From contig CACJPW010000001.1 of assembly GCA_902595375.1 (NCBI GenBank), forward strand, positions 1-64,000: DNA of 64,000 nucleotides. Reading direction: 5' to 3'. This stretch comes from an uncultured Pelagibacteraceae bacterium (GTDB taxonomy: Bacteria > Pseudomonadota > Alphaproteobacteria > Pelagibacterales > Pelagibacteraceae). The notes beneath the pieces were generated by a model. The model had not been told where the DNA came from. It saw only the letters and a program-made list of their open reading frames with translations, and searched no databases. Of this stretch, positions 36,388 through 46,500 are shown piece after piece (position 1 is the stretch's first letter; every line of letters begins with the position of its first letter). The translations under genes were made by a program, and so were the position numbers.

Positions 36388-37815
36388 GTGAAAGAAGTTC
36401 AATCAGCGCAAAAAAATATTGAAAATAAACATCCCTCAAATATAGAGGCGGAGCAAGCTCTTATCGGCTCTGTTTTAGTTAATAACGACATAATTGATGA
36501 AATTTCTAATATAATTAATTCAAGAATATTTTATGACCCTGCTCACATCAAGATTTATGAAGTAATAGAAAATTTAAATAATAAAGGGATGATCGCAAAT
36601 CCGATTACTTTAAAAAATTATTTTGAAAAGGATAATATGTTGAATGAAGTTGGGGGGACTGAATATTTGGTCAAACTTACGAGATTTTCAGGCTCTTCCA
36701 AGCAAGCATTGGATTATGCTAAAATTATTCATGAAATGTATTTGAGAAGAGAATTAATTTTGATTTCAGATAAGTTATCTTCAGATACTTTAAATGCTAA
36801 TTCTCAGGAACAAAATGCGGAAAGTATAATCGAAGGGACAGAAAAATCACTTTTTGACTTAGCTGAAAGAGGCAGCTTTTCTCAATCTTTTTTGAAATTT
36901 AATCAAGCTCTTGATCAAACTATTGAAATGGCAACACTTGCGATGAAAAATGATCAAGGTATTGTTGGGATGCCAACTGGTCTTACAGAGTTGGATGAGA
37001 AATTAGGTGGATTACATAAGTCAGATTTAATAATTTTAGCCGGAAGACCATCAATGGGAAAAACCGCGCTGGCTACCAACATTGCTTATAATGTGTCTAG
37101 ACATATTTTGAAAAAACAAGAGAAGTCATCTGTAGCTTTTTTTTCTTTAGAAATGTCATCTGAACAATTATCTACTAGAATTCTATCTGAACAAGCTAAA
37201 ATAAGATCTGATGATATTAGGCGAGGTAAAGTAACTGAGGAAGAAATAAATAGATACATAGAAACTTCGAGAAATATTTATGATTTACCTTTGTATATTG
37301 ATGAAACTCCAGCAATAACTATTGCTACATTAAGCAATCGTGCAAGACGTATAAAGAGATTATTTGGCTTAGGTTTGGTAGTTGTTGATTACATTCAACT
37401 AATGAGATCTAGCTCAAATAAAAATGAAAGCAGGGTTCAGGAAATTTCAGAGATTACACAAGGTCTGAAAGCTCTAGCAAAAGAACTTTCAGTTCCAGTT
37501 CTAGCATTGTCTCAGTTGTCAAGAGCAGTTGAGCAAAGAGATGACAAACAACCACAATTGGCAGACTTAAGAGAATCTGGGTCTATTGAGCAAGATGCTG
37601 ATGTGGTTATGTTTGTATATAGGGAGGAATATTACTTAGAGAGAAAACAACCAAAACTAGGTTCAATTGAGCATGCTGAATGGCAATCAAAAATGAATGA
37701 TGTGACTGGTTTAGCTGATATTATATTAGGTAAGCAAAGGCATGGACCTACCGGAACTATTAAAGTTGAGTTTGAAGGGATTTACACCAAATTTAAAGAT
37801 TTAAGTAAAAATTAA
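36388..37815 (+). CDS. dnaB: Replicative DNA helicase
   Basis: Hexameric 5'-3' fork helicase, 475 residues. The N-terminal DnaB domain (NIEAEQALIGSVL...) is followed by a RecA-like core with Walker A GRPSMGKTAL, Walker B LVVVDYIQLM, and the arginine-finger region QRHGPTG. No intein is present. Translation begins at GTG 36388. The link to rplI is common in bacteria, but here a terminator separates them, so dnaB probably has its own promoter in the 35 nt before the start. Confidence 0.97.
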   Translation: MKEVQSAQKNIENKHPSNIEAEQALIGSVLVNNDIIDEISNIINSRIFYDPAHIKIYEVIENLNNKGMIANPITLKNYFEKDNMLNEVGGTEYLVKLTRFSGSSKQALDYAKIIHEMYLRRELILISDKLSSDTLNANSQEQNAESIIEGTEKSLFDLAERGSFSQSFLKFNQALDQTIEMATLAMKNDQGIVGMPTGLTELDEKLGGLHKSDLIILAGRPSMGKTALATNIAYNVSRHILKKQEKSSVAFFSLEMSSEQLSTRILSEQAKIRSDDIRRGKVTEEEINRYIETSRNIYDLPLYIDETPAITIATLSNRARRIKRLFGLGLVVVDYIQLMRSSSNKNESRVQEISEITQGLKALAKELSVPVLALSQLSRAVEQRDDKQPQLADLRESGSIEQDADVVMFVYREEYYLERKQPKLGSIEHAEWQSKMNDVTGLADIILGKQRHGPTGTIKVEFEGIYTKFKDLSKN

Positions 37816-37868
37816 CCCCAATTTTTTCTTTAGTTATAACAAAATTAGGATATATCTGAAATATCCCA

Positions 37869-40340
37869 ATGTGGTCTTATATTTATAAAAAATTAGTAAT
37901 CGATTTTTCTAAATTAACTATTTTGCTAATACTTGGGGTCGTGCTATTTGCTTTGTATCAAGCAAAAAACTTTAATTTAGATGCTTCATCAGATGCTTTG
38001 CTTTTAGAGGGAGATCAGGACTTAAAATATTTAAGGGAAGTAAACGAGAGATATGGATCAAAGGATTTTTTAGTTTTAACTTACACTCCAATATCTAAAT
38101 TTACAGAAAAAGAGACTATTCTAAATCTACAACTTTTAAAATCAAAAATAGAAAAACTTACATGGGTGGACAGTGTTGTTACTGTAATAGATGTTCCGTT
38201 ACTAAAAAGCACGGATGAAGGTTTAATGGAAAGACTTAAGAATTACAAAACTTTAGCATATCCAGAAATAGATCGTAAACGCGGTTTTCAAGAAATTATA
38301 AATAGTCCAATTTATAAAAATTATGTGATAAGTGAAGATGGTAAAACTTCGGGTATTGTCGTATATTTAAAAAAAGATGAAAGATTAGCTGAATATATTG
38401 AGGTTAAAGAAAAATTTTTTAGTCAATCTAAGGAAACAGGTTTAAGTAAAGAAGAAAAAAAAAATTATAAGATTTTTTTAAGAGAGTACGAAGAATATAA
38501 GAATCTCTACAACACAAGAAATCATCAAAATATTTCTGAAATAAGAGATGTTATAAATAAGTACGGGGAAAATGCTAAAATTCATCTAGGCGGAATCCCT
38601 ATGATTGCTGATGACATGATGAGTTTCATAAAAAGTGACATAGTGGTTTTTGGTTTTGGTGTTTTTGTTTTTATAATTTTAACACTTTGGTTTATCTTCA
38701 GAAATATAAAGTGGGTAATAATGCCTTTAGTAGGATGTGCTACTTCAGTGATAATCATGATTGGTTTATTAGGATTTATCGGTTGGAAGGTTACTGTAAT
38801 ATCATCAAATTTTATAGCATTAATGCTAATACTAAATATGGCAATGAACATTCATCTCACAGTGAGATACTTACAACTAAAAAAAGAATTTCCACAACTC
38901 ACAAAAAAGGAAATCGTCATACAAGCAAGTAAAAAAATGATGCTTCCAATACTTTATACAGTATTAACAACCATTTGCGCTTTCCTCTCATTAATTTTTA
39001 GTGGAATTAAACCAATAATTGACTTTGGATGGATGATGACTTTAGGATTAATTGTATCATTATTAGTTACATTTCTTGTTTTGCCAACTTTAATAAATTT
39101 ACTGTCCTCAGAGGACGAGGTTAATATTAGAGATACTGAAAAATCCTTTATTACATCCTTTTTAGGATCAGTTGCAAAAAAAAGAACCTTTATGATATTT
39201 TTTACTACTTTTTTAGTAGTAGTAGCCAGTATTGTTGGAATTTTAAAACTAGAAGTCGAGAACAGTTTTATAAATTATTTTGATAAAGAAACTGAAATAT
39301 ATAAAGGTATGAAAAAAATAGATCAAGATCTTGGCGGCACAACTCCTCTCAATATAATCTTAAAATTCCCAACTAAACAAGTTGAAATTAAAGATAAAAA
39401 CAATGATGAATTCTCTGAATGGGATGAAGACGACACCGGTCAAGAAGATAAATCAAAATATTGGTTTACGAGAGATAAAATGGATAAAATTTTAAAAGTT
39501 CACGACTATTTAGACTCACTTCCTGAAATTGGAAAAGTGTTATCTTTTGGATCGATACTTAGAGTAGCAGAGGATTTAAATAACAAGGAATTACAAAGTT
39601 TAGAAATCGCAGTTTTATATAGTAAAATTCCTGAGGAAATAAAAAAAGAGATAATTTCACCTTATATTTCAGTTGATGATGATGAGGCAAGAATTTCAGT
39701 AAGAATTAAGGACTCTCAAGTTAATCTTAGAAGAAACGAGCTAATAAATAAAATTAATAATGAATTGGAAACTAAATTAGGATTTGAAAATAACGAATAT
39801 AAATTAGTTGGTGTTTTAATTTTATTTAATAATTTACTGCAAAGTTTATTTAAATCTCAAATTTTAACTCTAGGTATAGTTATGCTTGGAATTTTTGGAA
39901 TGTTTGTCATACTATTTAGAAATTTAACTCTTTCTTTTATAGGTGTGGTTCCAAATTTTTTAGCTGCTTTTTTTATTTTAGGTATAATTGGTCTAATGGA
40001 AATACCTTTAGATATGATGACAATTACAATTGCTGCTATAACTATAGGCATAGCTGTAGATAATAGCATACATTATATTTACAGATTTCAAGAGGAATTT
40101 AAAAAAATAAATAATTATAATAAGACAGTAGATAAATGTCACAGCACTGTTGGTATTGCTATTCTTAATACATCTGTAACTATTGTTTTTGGTTTTTCTA
40201 TATTGGTTTTATCAAATTTTATTCCAACAATATATTTTGGTATATTCACTGGGATAGCAATGCTACTTGCAATGATTTCGGTACTAACTTTACTTCCAAA
40301 ATTAATATTAATCTACAAGCCATTTGGAAAAGATGATTAA
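37869..40340 (+). CDS. RND/MMPL superfamily transporter, HpnN-like
   Basis: 823-residue membrane protein with two repeats, each a transmembrane helix, a large periplasmic loop and about five clustered helices (helix groups near 255-420 and 660-815). This is the MMPL/HpnN-type RND architecture. An acidic linker (EFSEWDEDDTGQEDKSKYW) lies in the second periplasmic loop. Family members move lipids or hopanoids between membranes. No hopanoid genes are in this window, so the substrate is unknown. The 3' end overlaps the cvpA start by 8 nt. Confidence 0.82.
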   Translation: MWSYIYKKLVIDFSKLTILLILGVVLFALYQAKNFNLDASSDALLLEGDQDLKYLREVNERYGSKDFLVLTYTPISKFTEKETILNLQLLKSKIEKLTWVDSVVTVIDVPLLKSTDEGLMERLKNYKTLAYPEIDRKRGFQEIINSPIYKNYVISEDGKTSGIVVYLKKDERLAEYIEVKEKFFSQSKETGLSKEEKKNYKIFLREYEEYKNLYNTRNHQNISEIRDVINKYGENAKIHLGGIPMIADDMMSFIKSDIVVFGFGVFVFIILTLWFIFRNIKWVIMPLVGCATSVIIMIGLLGFIGWKVTVISSNFIALMLILNMAMNIHLTVRYLQLKKEFPQLTKKEIVIQASKKMMLPILYTVLTTICAFLSLIFSGIKPIIDFGWMMTLGLIVSLLVTFLVLPTLINLLSSEDEVNIRDTEKSFITSFLGSVAKKRTFMIFFTTFLVVVASIVGILKLEVENSFINYFDKETEIYKGMKKIDQDLGGTTPLNIILKFPTKQVEIKDKNNDEFSEWDEDDTGQEDKSKYWFTRDKMDKILKVHDYLDSLPEIGKVLSFGSILRVAEDLNNKELQSLEIAVLYSKIPEEIKKEIISPYISVDDDEARISVRIKDSQVNLRRNELINKINNELETKLGFENNEYKLVGVLILFNNLLQSLFKSQILTLGIVMLGIFGMFVILFRNLTLSFIGVVPNFLAAFFILGIIGLMEIPLDMMTITIAAITIGIAVDNSIHYIYRFQEEFKKINNYNKTVDKCHSTVGIAILNTSVTIVFGFSILVLSNFIPTIYFGIFTGIAMLLAMISVLTLLPKLILIYKPFGKDD

Positions 40341-40881
40341 TGACTTTATTAAATTATTAAGTAGTAGTCTTAACGTTTTTGATTTTTTTGTTTCACTAAT
40401 TTTTTTTTACACTGTTATACAATGTTTTATAAAAGGGTTTTCTTTGAGTTTAATTTCATTTATGAAATGGGTTATTTCTACAGTCGTTACTATAATTCTA
40501 GTTCCCAAACTACAACCTGCGGTCGGTGAATATATAGAATCTCAATTTTTAAATAGTGTTGGTTTGGGGATTTTGATTTTTGTATTTACTCTGTTTGTTA
40601 CGATTTTAATCGGAAAAATTTTGGGTAAAACAGTAACCTGGACTGGTGTTGGATCTATAGATAAAAGTTTTGGACTGTTATTTGGTATTTTTAAAGGTTA
40701 TGTCGTGTCGGTGTGTATATTTTCAATATTAAATTGGTTTTATCCTTATCAGAATTGGGGTATATCAGCTGAAGAAGCATTATCTTTTGATTTTATTAAA
40801 AAAGGTAATGAGATATTGATTGAGGAATTTCCAACAAATGAAGATTTAATAGATACGAAAGAAAAAATTGAAAAAATCTAA
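40333..40881 (+). CDS. cvpA: CvpA family membrane protein
   Basis: Small inner-membrane protein of 182 residues from ATG 40333, with four predicted hydrophobic helices and the family segments FDFFVSLIFFYTVIQCFIKGFSLSLISFMKW and a GSIDKSFGLLFGIFKGYVV turn. CvpA precedes purF in many proteobacteria, as here. In E. coli it is needed for colicin V production and contributes to envelope integrity. An upstream TTG (40324) is less likely because GGA is well spaced for the ATG. Confidence 0.87.
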   Translation: MINDFIKLLSSSLNVFDFFVSLIFFYTVIQCFIKGFSLSLISFMKWVISTVVTIILVPKLQPAVGEYIESQFLNSVGLGILIFVFTLFVTILIGKILGKTVTWTGVGSIDKSFGLLFGIFKGYVVSVCIFSILNWFYPYQNWGISAEEALSFDFIKKGNEILIEEFPTNEDLIDTKEKIEKI

Positions 40882-42319
40882 ATTAGATAAACTTAGAGAG
40901 GAATGTGGAATATTTGGTATATCAAACCACGCTGACGCATCTGCTATAGTCGCTTTAGGATTACACGCTTTACAACATAGAGGTCAAGAAGGCTGTGGGA
41001 TAGTTTCATTTGATGGAAAAAACTATCATTCTGAGAAGAGACAGGGCTTAGTTGGAGATCATTTCACTAATCTCAATACTTTAAAAAAATTACCAGGAAA
41101 TTTTGCAATTGGACATAATAGATATTCTACGACTGGAGAAACATCGCTAAGAAACATCCAGCCATTTTTTGCAGATTTGCATATGGGTGGTTTAAGTATA
41201 GCTCATAATGGAAACCTCACTAATGCTTTACTTTTAAGAGAAGATCTAGTCAGAAGTGGTGCAATTTTTAGAACTACAAGTGACACTGAAACGATTGTTC
41301 AACTTATAGCAAAATCAAAAAGGGAGAAATTTATAGATAAGTTAATAGATGCACTTTTCCAAATTCAAGGAGGATATTCGCTTATTTTAATGACAAATAA
41401 AAAATTAGTTGGAGTTAGAGACCCATTTGGTATCAGACCATTAGTAATTGGGAAATTTAAAAACTCTTTTATATTTGCATCAGAAACATGTGCTCTTGAT
41501 ATTGTTGGGGCGACTTTTTTGAGAGAAGTAGAAAATGGAGAAATAGTTATAATTGAAAATAATGAATTAAGAAGCGTAAAACCGTTTCCTAAACAGAAGT
41601 CAAGACCATGTATATTTGAATACATCTATTTTGCAAGACCTGACAGCATAATTAATGGTAAATGCGCTTATGATTATAGAAAAAAAATTGGAGAAGAACT
41701 TGCAAAAGAAACAGATACAAAAGCAGATTTAGTCGTACCAGTTCCAGACTCTGGAGTTGCGGCAGCTTTAGGATTTGCAGAACAATCAAAAAAGAAATTT
41801 GAACTTGGATTAATTAGAAATCACTATGTAGGAAGAACATTTATTGAGCCAACTCAAAGTATAAGAAGTTTAGGTGTAAAATTAAAGTTGAGTCCTACAA
41901 AAACTATGGTGAAAAATAAATCGATAGTACTGATTGATGACTCTATTGTGAGGGGTACTACTTGTCATAAAATTGTTAAAATGCTTTATGAAGCAGGTGC
42001 TAAAGAAGTACATGTGAGAATTGGATGTCCAGAAATAAAATATCCAGATTTTTATGGTGTTGATATGCCTACAAAAAGAGAATTACTTGCTCACAACAGG
42101 GATAATAAACAGATGTGTGATCATATTAATGCAAAAAGTTTAAAATTTTTAAGTTTAAGAGGTCTATACAAAGCTCTGACTGGAGAAGAAAGACATTCAA
42201 GTTATCCTCAATTCAGTGACCATTATTTTACTGGTGAATATCCAATTAAACCATCTGATAATTTAGAGGGTTTAAAAATAAAACAGTTATCTTTATTAAG
42301 TGGAAAGTCAAACAGCTAA
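40868..42319 (+). CDS. purF: Amidophosphoribosyltransferase
   Basis: First committed step of purine synthesis. The 483-residue Ntn-hydrolase has a 12-residue propeptide before the nucleophile Cys (EECGIFGI), GHNRYSTTG, HNGNLTN, and the PRPP loop VLIDDSIVRGTT. Cysteines that would ligate a 4Fe-4S cluster in the Bacillus-type enzyme are not in place; the late motif reads SDHYFTGEYP where the cluster form has CxACFTG. The only possible start is TTG 40868, 14 nt inside cvpA. The stop overlaps the convergent BamB gene as CTAA. Confidence 0.96.
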   Translation: MKKSKLDKLREECGIFGISNHADASAIVALGLHALQHRGQEGCGIVSFDGKNYHSEKRQGLVGDHFTNLNTLKKLPGNFAIGHNRYSTTGETSLRNIQPFFADLHMGGLSIAHNGNLTNALLLREDLVRSGAIFRTTSDTETIVQLIAKSKREKFIDKLIDALFQIQGGYSLILMTNKKLVGVRDPFGIRPLVIGKFKNSFIFASETCALDIVGATFLREVENGEIVIIENNELRSVKPFPKQKSRPCIFEYIYFARPDSIINGKCAYDYRKKIGEELAKETDTKADLVVPVPDSGVAAALGFAEQSKKKFELGLIRNHYVGRTFIEPTQSIRSLGVKLKLSPTKTMVKNKSIVLIDDSIVRGTTCHKIVKMLYEAGAKEVHVRIGCPEIKYPDFYGVDMPTKRELLAHNRDNKQMCDHINAKSLKFLSLRGLYKALTGEERHSSYPQFSDHYFTGEYPIKPSDNLEGLKIKQLSLLSGKSNS

Positions 42320-43641
42320 TTTACAATTGAAATTTTATTTCTATTATTTAAATAAATAATACTTCTATCAATGAATATTGGATATGTATTCATTTTTGTT
42401 GGTAGTTTTGTAATCTGATCAACATTTCCGTAAATATCAAATTTTAGGATGTAAGAATTATTTAAAAATACAAAAATCATATCGTTAATCATTGAGACAG
42501 TTTTAATACTCAAACTTTTCTGTTTAGAATTTAAAAAATCTGCTATCTTTTTTTTTACGCTATAAGAATAAAGTATTTTTCCACTATTAATATCCAATGC
42601 AATTAGTAAGTCATTTTTAGAAATAGTAAAAAGATAACCATTATTTATGATAGGTTTTATCACAGATGCGAAATTTTTCTTGTGCAATATCGAACCTGTA
42701 CTAACATCTAAAATATAGAAATAATTATTTGAGAAAACCACAACTTTATCTTTATAGTTAATTACTTGATTTCCTCTGAATAAATTACTTGGGTTAAGAT
42801 CTAGTGACTGATTAAGATTAACAAACCAATTAATTTTCATGTCTGTATTATCTATTGAATATAAGGACCCATAAGTATTTAAAAACAAGGAATGCTCTTT
42901 ATTTGTTGAAAGATTATTCACAAATTCATTTTTAACAGAACTTTCTTCTGTTGGTATTAAATCAAGAATATTTCCGGAATATTTATCGAAAAAGTAAAAG
43001 CTATTGTTCTGATTAGATGTAAGGATTTTGTTTTTGAAGATTTTTAAATTTGATCTGAAAGGTATTTTATAATTTTTTGCCCACAGAATCTTATCATTTA
43101 GATAATCATAAGCGTATAAATATCCAAGATTGTCGGATACGTAAATTACATTTTTTTCAATTATAGTATTTAAAATCTTACTTATATGTTTATATTTTTT
43201 TTTATAAAAATTAAATTTTTTAACAATAATTTTTTTTTTTAGAGAATATATTATTAAATTTCCTTTAATATCTGTAAGTATAACATTTTTTTTATCATAT
43301 AAAATAAATTTGCTTACTTGAGAAGTTGACATTTTTTTACTTTTAAAGATTAGATTGTTTAAATTTGAGTAATCGTAATTATCATAATTGTTAGTTTGGT
43401 TATAAAAAATATCTTTCCAAGACAAGGGGTTTACTCTTTCATTAATTTGAAATTTGAAATTTGAGCGTAAATTAATAATCTGATCAAAAGATCTTGTTGT
43501 AATTGAAAGATTTTCGAACCCAGCGAGTTGTCTATCTTTATCAGAAATTGGGTTATTATCATTTTTCCAAATTCCAGATTTATTATCAAAGGAACAGTTG
43601 TATACAAAAATTAAAATTATAAAGTAAAATAGAAATTTCAT
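42316..43641 (-). CDS. BamB-like PQQ-repeat beta-propeller protein
   Basis: 441-residue exported protein, probably a lipoprotein: a short hydrophobic N-terminus ends in VYNC, although Asn at -1 is not a typical lipobox residue. The rest is built of repeats of the PQQ-like type (for example VIYVSDNLGYLYAYDYLNDKILWAKN, LYSIDNTDMKINWFVNL). BamB is the propeller subunit of the BAM complex for outer-membrane protein insertion. Its position after a YfgM-like gene supports that role, as yfgM-bamB is a conserved pair. Individual repeats are degenerate. Confidence 0.8.
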   Translation of the reverse strand: MKFLFYFIILIFVYNCSFDNKSGIWKNDNNPISDKDRQLAGFENLSITTRSFDQIINLRSNFKFQINERVNPLSWKDIFYNQTNNYDNYDYSNLNNLIFKSKKMSTSQVSKFILYDKKNVILTDIKGNLIIYSLKKKIIVKKFNFYKKKYKHISKILNTIIEKNVIYVSDNLGYLYAYDYLNDKILWAKNYKIPFRSNLKIFKNKILTSNQNNSFYFFDKYSGNILDLIPTEESSVKNEFVNNLSTNKEHSLFLNTYGSLYSIDNTDMKINWFVNLNQSLDLNPSNLFRGNQVINYKDKVVVFSNNYFYILDVSTGSILHKKNFASVIKPIINNGYLFTISKNDLLIALDINSGKILYSYSVKKKIADFLNSKQKSLSIKTVSMINDMIFVFLNNSYILKFDIYGNVDQITKLPTKMNTYPIFIDRSIIYLNNRNKISIVN

Positions 43642-44156
43642 TAATTTTGTCTGATTAAGATATCATCAATCATAAAATTTAAATCTTTTTTTCTCTCAGA
43701 TAATTCTTTTAATAATTTTTTACCAAGATCATTTTTTCCTATCTTAATTAAAAAAAGGGCTTTTTTAATTGTCAAAAGATCTTTTTGTTGACTATTTATA
43801 TTCAAGTTTTCAACAATTTGAAAATAATTTAAAACTTTGTTCTCATCTGTTTCAAGATTTTTCTCAATAATTGTATTTAAAGATAAAATAGAATAAAAAC
43901 TATTTTTACTTTTAATTATATCTTCGAATACTTTTTTTGATTGATCTCTATCTTCTGATGATAAAAGTAGTCCAGCCTGAATATATCTTTCTGCAATAGA
44001 AATATTTTTTCTTTGTTCATATAAATAATAAATAAAAATTGAAAATATGATTATTATAATCAATACAATGATTAAATAAAATTTTTTTTTATTATCTTTA
44101 ATTAAAGAAATTATTTTATCTAAATTATTAGATCTATTTTCTTGATTTTGTTCCAT
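43641..44156 (-). CDS. YfgM-like membrane-anchored TPR protein
   Basis: 171 residues: a short cytoplasmic N-terminus, one membrane helix (~27-47, LIIVLIIIIIFSIFIYYLY), and a periplasmic helical region with weak tetratricopeptide character. The layout matches YfgM, a periplasmic chaperone-network protein attached to the Sec translocon. It lies between panB and the BamB-like gene; the start of the next gene overlaps its stop by one base (TAATG). It overlaps panB by 23 nt. Confidence 0.7.
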   Translation of the reverse strand: MEQNQENRSNNLDKIISLIKDNKKKFYLIIVLIIIIIFSIFIYYLYEQRKNISIAERYIQAGLLLSSEDRDQSKKVFEDIIKSKNSFYSILSLNTIIEKNLETDENKVLNYFQIVENLNINSQQKDLLTIKKALFLIKIGKNDLGKKLLKELSERKKDLNFMIDDILIRQN

Positions 44157-44928
44157 CTAAAAAGTTACTCTTTTTTGGAAATTTATTATCTTTTACATCC
44201 GTAGTATATTTTTTTACAGCTTTTTCAATTAAACTGTTTAAAGAAATATATTTTTTTACAAATTTAGGATAAAATCCACTTAACCCAAGCATATCGTCTG
44301 TTACTAGTATTTGTCCATCACAATAAGAAGAGGAGCCAATTCCTATTGTAGGTATTTTCAACTTACTAGTAATAAGTTTCGATGTTTCAGAAGCAACACA
44401 CTCAAGAACAATTGAAAAGGCACCGGCTTTTTCAATTAATATAGCCTCATTTAATAATCTTTTGGCTTCATTAGGAGTATTTCCCTCTATCTTAAATTTT
44501 TTTTTAAATTGAGGTGTATACCCCACATGACCCATTACAGGTATATTAGATTTTACTAAAACATTTATTATATTAAAATTTTTTTTATTACTCTCAATTT
44601 TGATTGCATCACAATTTGTTAACTTTAAAATTTTTTTAGCATTTTTTTTTGCACTACTAATATTTTGGTATGTACCTTTTGGCATATCTACAACTAAGAA
44701 AGATTTTTTTACACCTTTTCTCACACTTTTTGCATGTTGTATTATGTTTTCTAAAGTGATTTGGTGAGTATTTTTAGAACCATATAAAACATTTGCCATT
44801 GAATCTCCAACTAAAATTATATCGCAATGTCTATCCAATATTTGAGCAATATTTTTTGAGTAAGACGTCAAGCAAACTATTTTAGTTTTATTTTTTTTAT
44901 TTAGAATTTTTTTAATTTTAGTGTTCAT
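44134..44928 (-). CDS. panB: 3-methyl-2-oxobutanoate hydroxymethyltransferase
   Basis: Makes ketopantoate from ketoisovalerate and methylene-THF, first committed step to pantothenate and CoA. The 264-residue TIM-barrel protein has VGDSMANVLYGSKNT, DMPKGTYQN, GHVGYTPQ, LECVASE and IPTIGIGSSSYCDGQILV. Family metal and substrate residues look intact. It follows guaA by 12 nt and is part of the guaB-TPR-guaA-panB-yfgM-bamB run. Confidence 0.96.
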   Translation of the reverse strand: MNTKIKKILNKKNKTKIVCLTSYSKNIAQILDRHCDIILVGDSMANVLYGSKNTHQITLENIIQHAKSVRKGVKKSFLVVDMPKGTYQNISSAKKNAKKILKLTNCDAIKIESNKKNFNIINVLVKSNIPVMGHVGYTPQFKKKFKIEGNTPNEAKRLLNEAILIEKAGAFSIVLECVASETSKLITSKLKIPTIGIGSSSYCDGQILVTDDMLGLSGFYPKFVKKYISLNSLIEKAVKKYTTDVKDNKFPKKSNFLDGTKSRK

Positions 44929-44940
44929 TAGTCAAAATAT

Positions 44941-46500
44941 TTATTCTAATTCAATAGTGCTAGGGGGTTTCGAAGTAATATCATATACTACTCTATTTAT
45001 CCCATTAACGTTATTTATTATTTTTGTAGAAATTTTATCTATAAAGGACTTTGGAAAATGATAGTAGTCTGCGGTCATACCATCTTCAGATATTACCGCT
45101 CTTAAAAGGCAAATATATTCATAAGTTCTTGAATCTCCCATTACCCCAACTGTTTTTACAGGTAATAAAGCTGCATAGGCTTGCCATATTTTATTGTAAA
45201 GATTGCTTTTTACAAGTTCATTAATAAATATATGATCAGCTTCTTGTAAGATTTTTATTTTTTCCTTAGTAATATTTCCAATGACTCTAATACCTAATCC
45301 TGGTCCAGGAAAAGGGTGTTTCATGCTAATATTTTTTGTTAGTCCTAATGAGTTTCCTAAAATTCTTACCTCGTCTTTAAAAAATTCTTTTAAAGGTTCC
45401 AGAAGTTTTAAGTTCATTTTCTTGGGTAACCCGCCTACATTGTGATGTGATTTTATTTTAGAAGTAAGACTTCCTGTTGAAGATTTACTTTCAATTATGT
45501 CAGGGTATAAAGTGCCTTGAGCTAAGAATTTTACGTTTTTTATTTTTCTTGCTTCCTTTTCAAAAATTTTAATAAATAACTTACCAATTATTTTTCTTTT
45601 TTTTTCTGGATTAATTGTATTTTTTAGTTTTTTAAAAAAAAATTTTTCTGCATTTACTAGTTTTATGTTTAATCTATATTTTTTTTTTAATATATCATAA
45701 GTGTGTTTAAATTCATTTTTTCTCATTAAACCTGTATCAACCATTATACAAACAAGATTTTTCCTGATTGCTTTATTGACAAGCAAGGCTACAACACTGC
45801 TATCAACTCCACCAGAAAGTGCACATATAACTTTATCTTTTTTTACTAAATTTCTAATTTCTTTTATAATTTCTAGTTTTTGATACTCAATGTTCCACAT
45901 TTTTTTAGTTTTACAAATTGAAAAAACAAAATTTTTAAAAATTTGCTTGCCGTTTTCTGAGTGGGTGACTTCAGGGTGAAATTGAACGCCATATATTTTT
46001 TTATTTGTATTTTCTATGATAGTAAATTTTGACTCGCTAGTCGAAGCTATTGCTTTAAAACCTTTAGGTAACTTAACTACCGCGTCCTGGTGGCTCATCC
46101 AAACTGCTTTCTCTTTTTTTTTAAAAAAATTTTTAATTAGATCAGATTTTTTTTTTTTTAAAATAAAAGCTCGTCCAAATTCTCTTTTTTTAAATGAGGA
46201 TTTAATTTTGCCTCCAAAAAGTTTAGCTATCAATTGTAAACCGTAACAAATTCCAAGAATAGGAATTCCTTTAAACAAAATTTTTTTGGGTATTGTCTGA
46301 AATTTTTTTTTAGTAACTGTAGAGGGGCCTCCAGATAATACTATGCCTTTAATACTTTTGTAATCTTTTATGAAAGATAGCTCTTTTGGTGTAATTACTT
46401 CAGAGTATACTCCTAATTCTCTAACCCTTCGTGCAATTAATTTTGTCACCTGAGATCCGAAGTCTATAATTAAAATCTTATCCTTTTTTTGAGGTGACAT
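44941..46500 (-). CDS. guaA: GMP synthase (glutamine-hydrolysing)
   Basis: Amination of XMP to GMP. A class I glutamine amidotransferase domain (~1-190) with the catalytic Cys in [11 protein letters not shown] and His in [11 protein letters not shown] is followed by the ATP-pyrophosphatase domain with the PP-loop [10 protein letters not shown] and a C-terminal dimerisation domain ([14 protein letters not shown]). At 519 residues it is complete. It sits directly after the small TPR gene and shares a message with guaB. Confidence 0.97.
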   Translation of the reverse strand: MSPQKKDKILIIDFGSQVTKLIARRVRELGVYSEVITPKELSFIKDYKSIKGIVLSGGPSTVTKKKFQTIPKKILFKGIPILGICYGLQLIAKLFGGKIKSSFKKREFGRAFILKKKKSDLIKNFFKKKEKAVWMSHQDAVVKLPKGFKAIASTSESKFTIIENTNKKIYGVQFHPEVTHSENGKQIFKNFVFSICKTKKMWNIEYQKLEIIKEIRNLVKKDKVICALSGGVDSSVVALLVNKAIRKNLVCIMVDTGLMRKNEFKHTYDILKKKYRLNIKLVNAEKFFFKKLKNTINPEKKRKIIGKLFIKIFEKEARKIKNVKFLAQGTLYPDIIESKSSTGSLTSKIKSHHNVGGLPKKMNLKLLEPLKEFFKDEVRILGNSLGLTKNISMKHPFPGPGLGIRVIGNITKEKIKILQEADHIFINELVKSNLYNKIWQAYAALLPVKTVGVMGDSRTYEYICLLRAVISEDGMTADYYHFPKSFIDKISTKIINNVNGINRVVYDITSKPPSTIELE

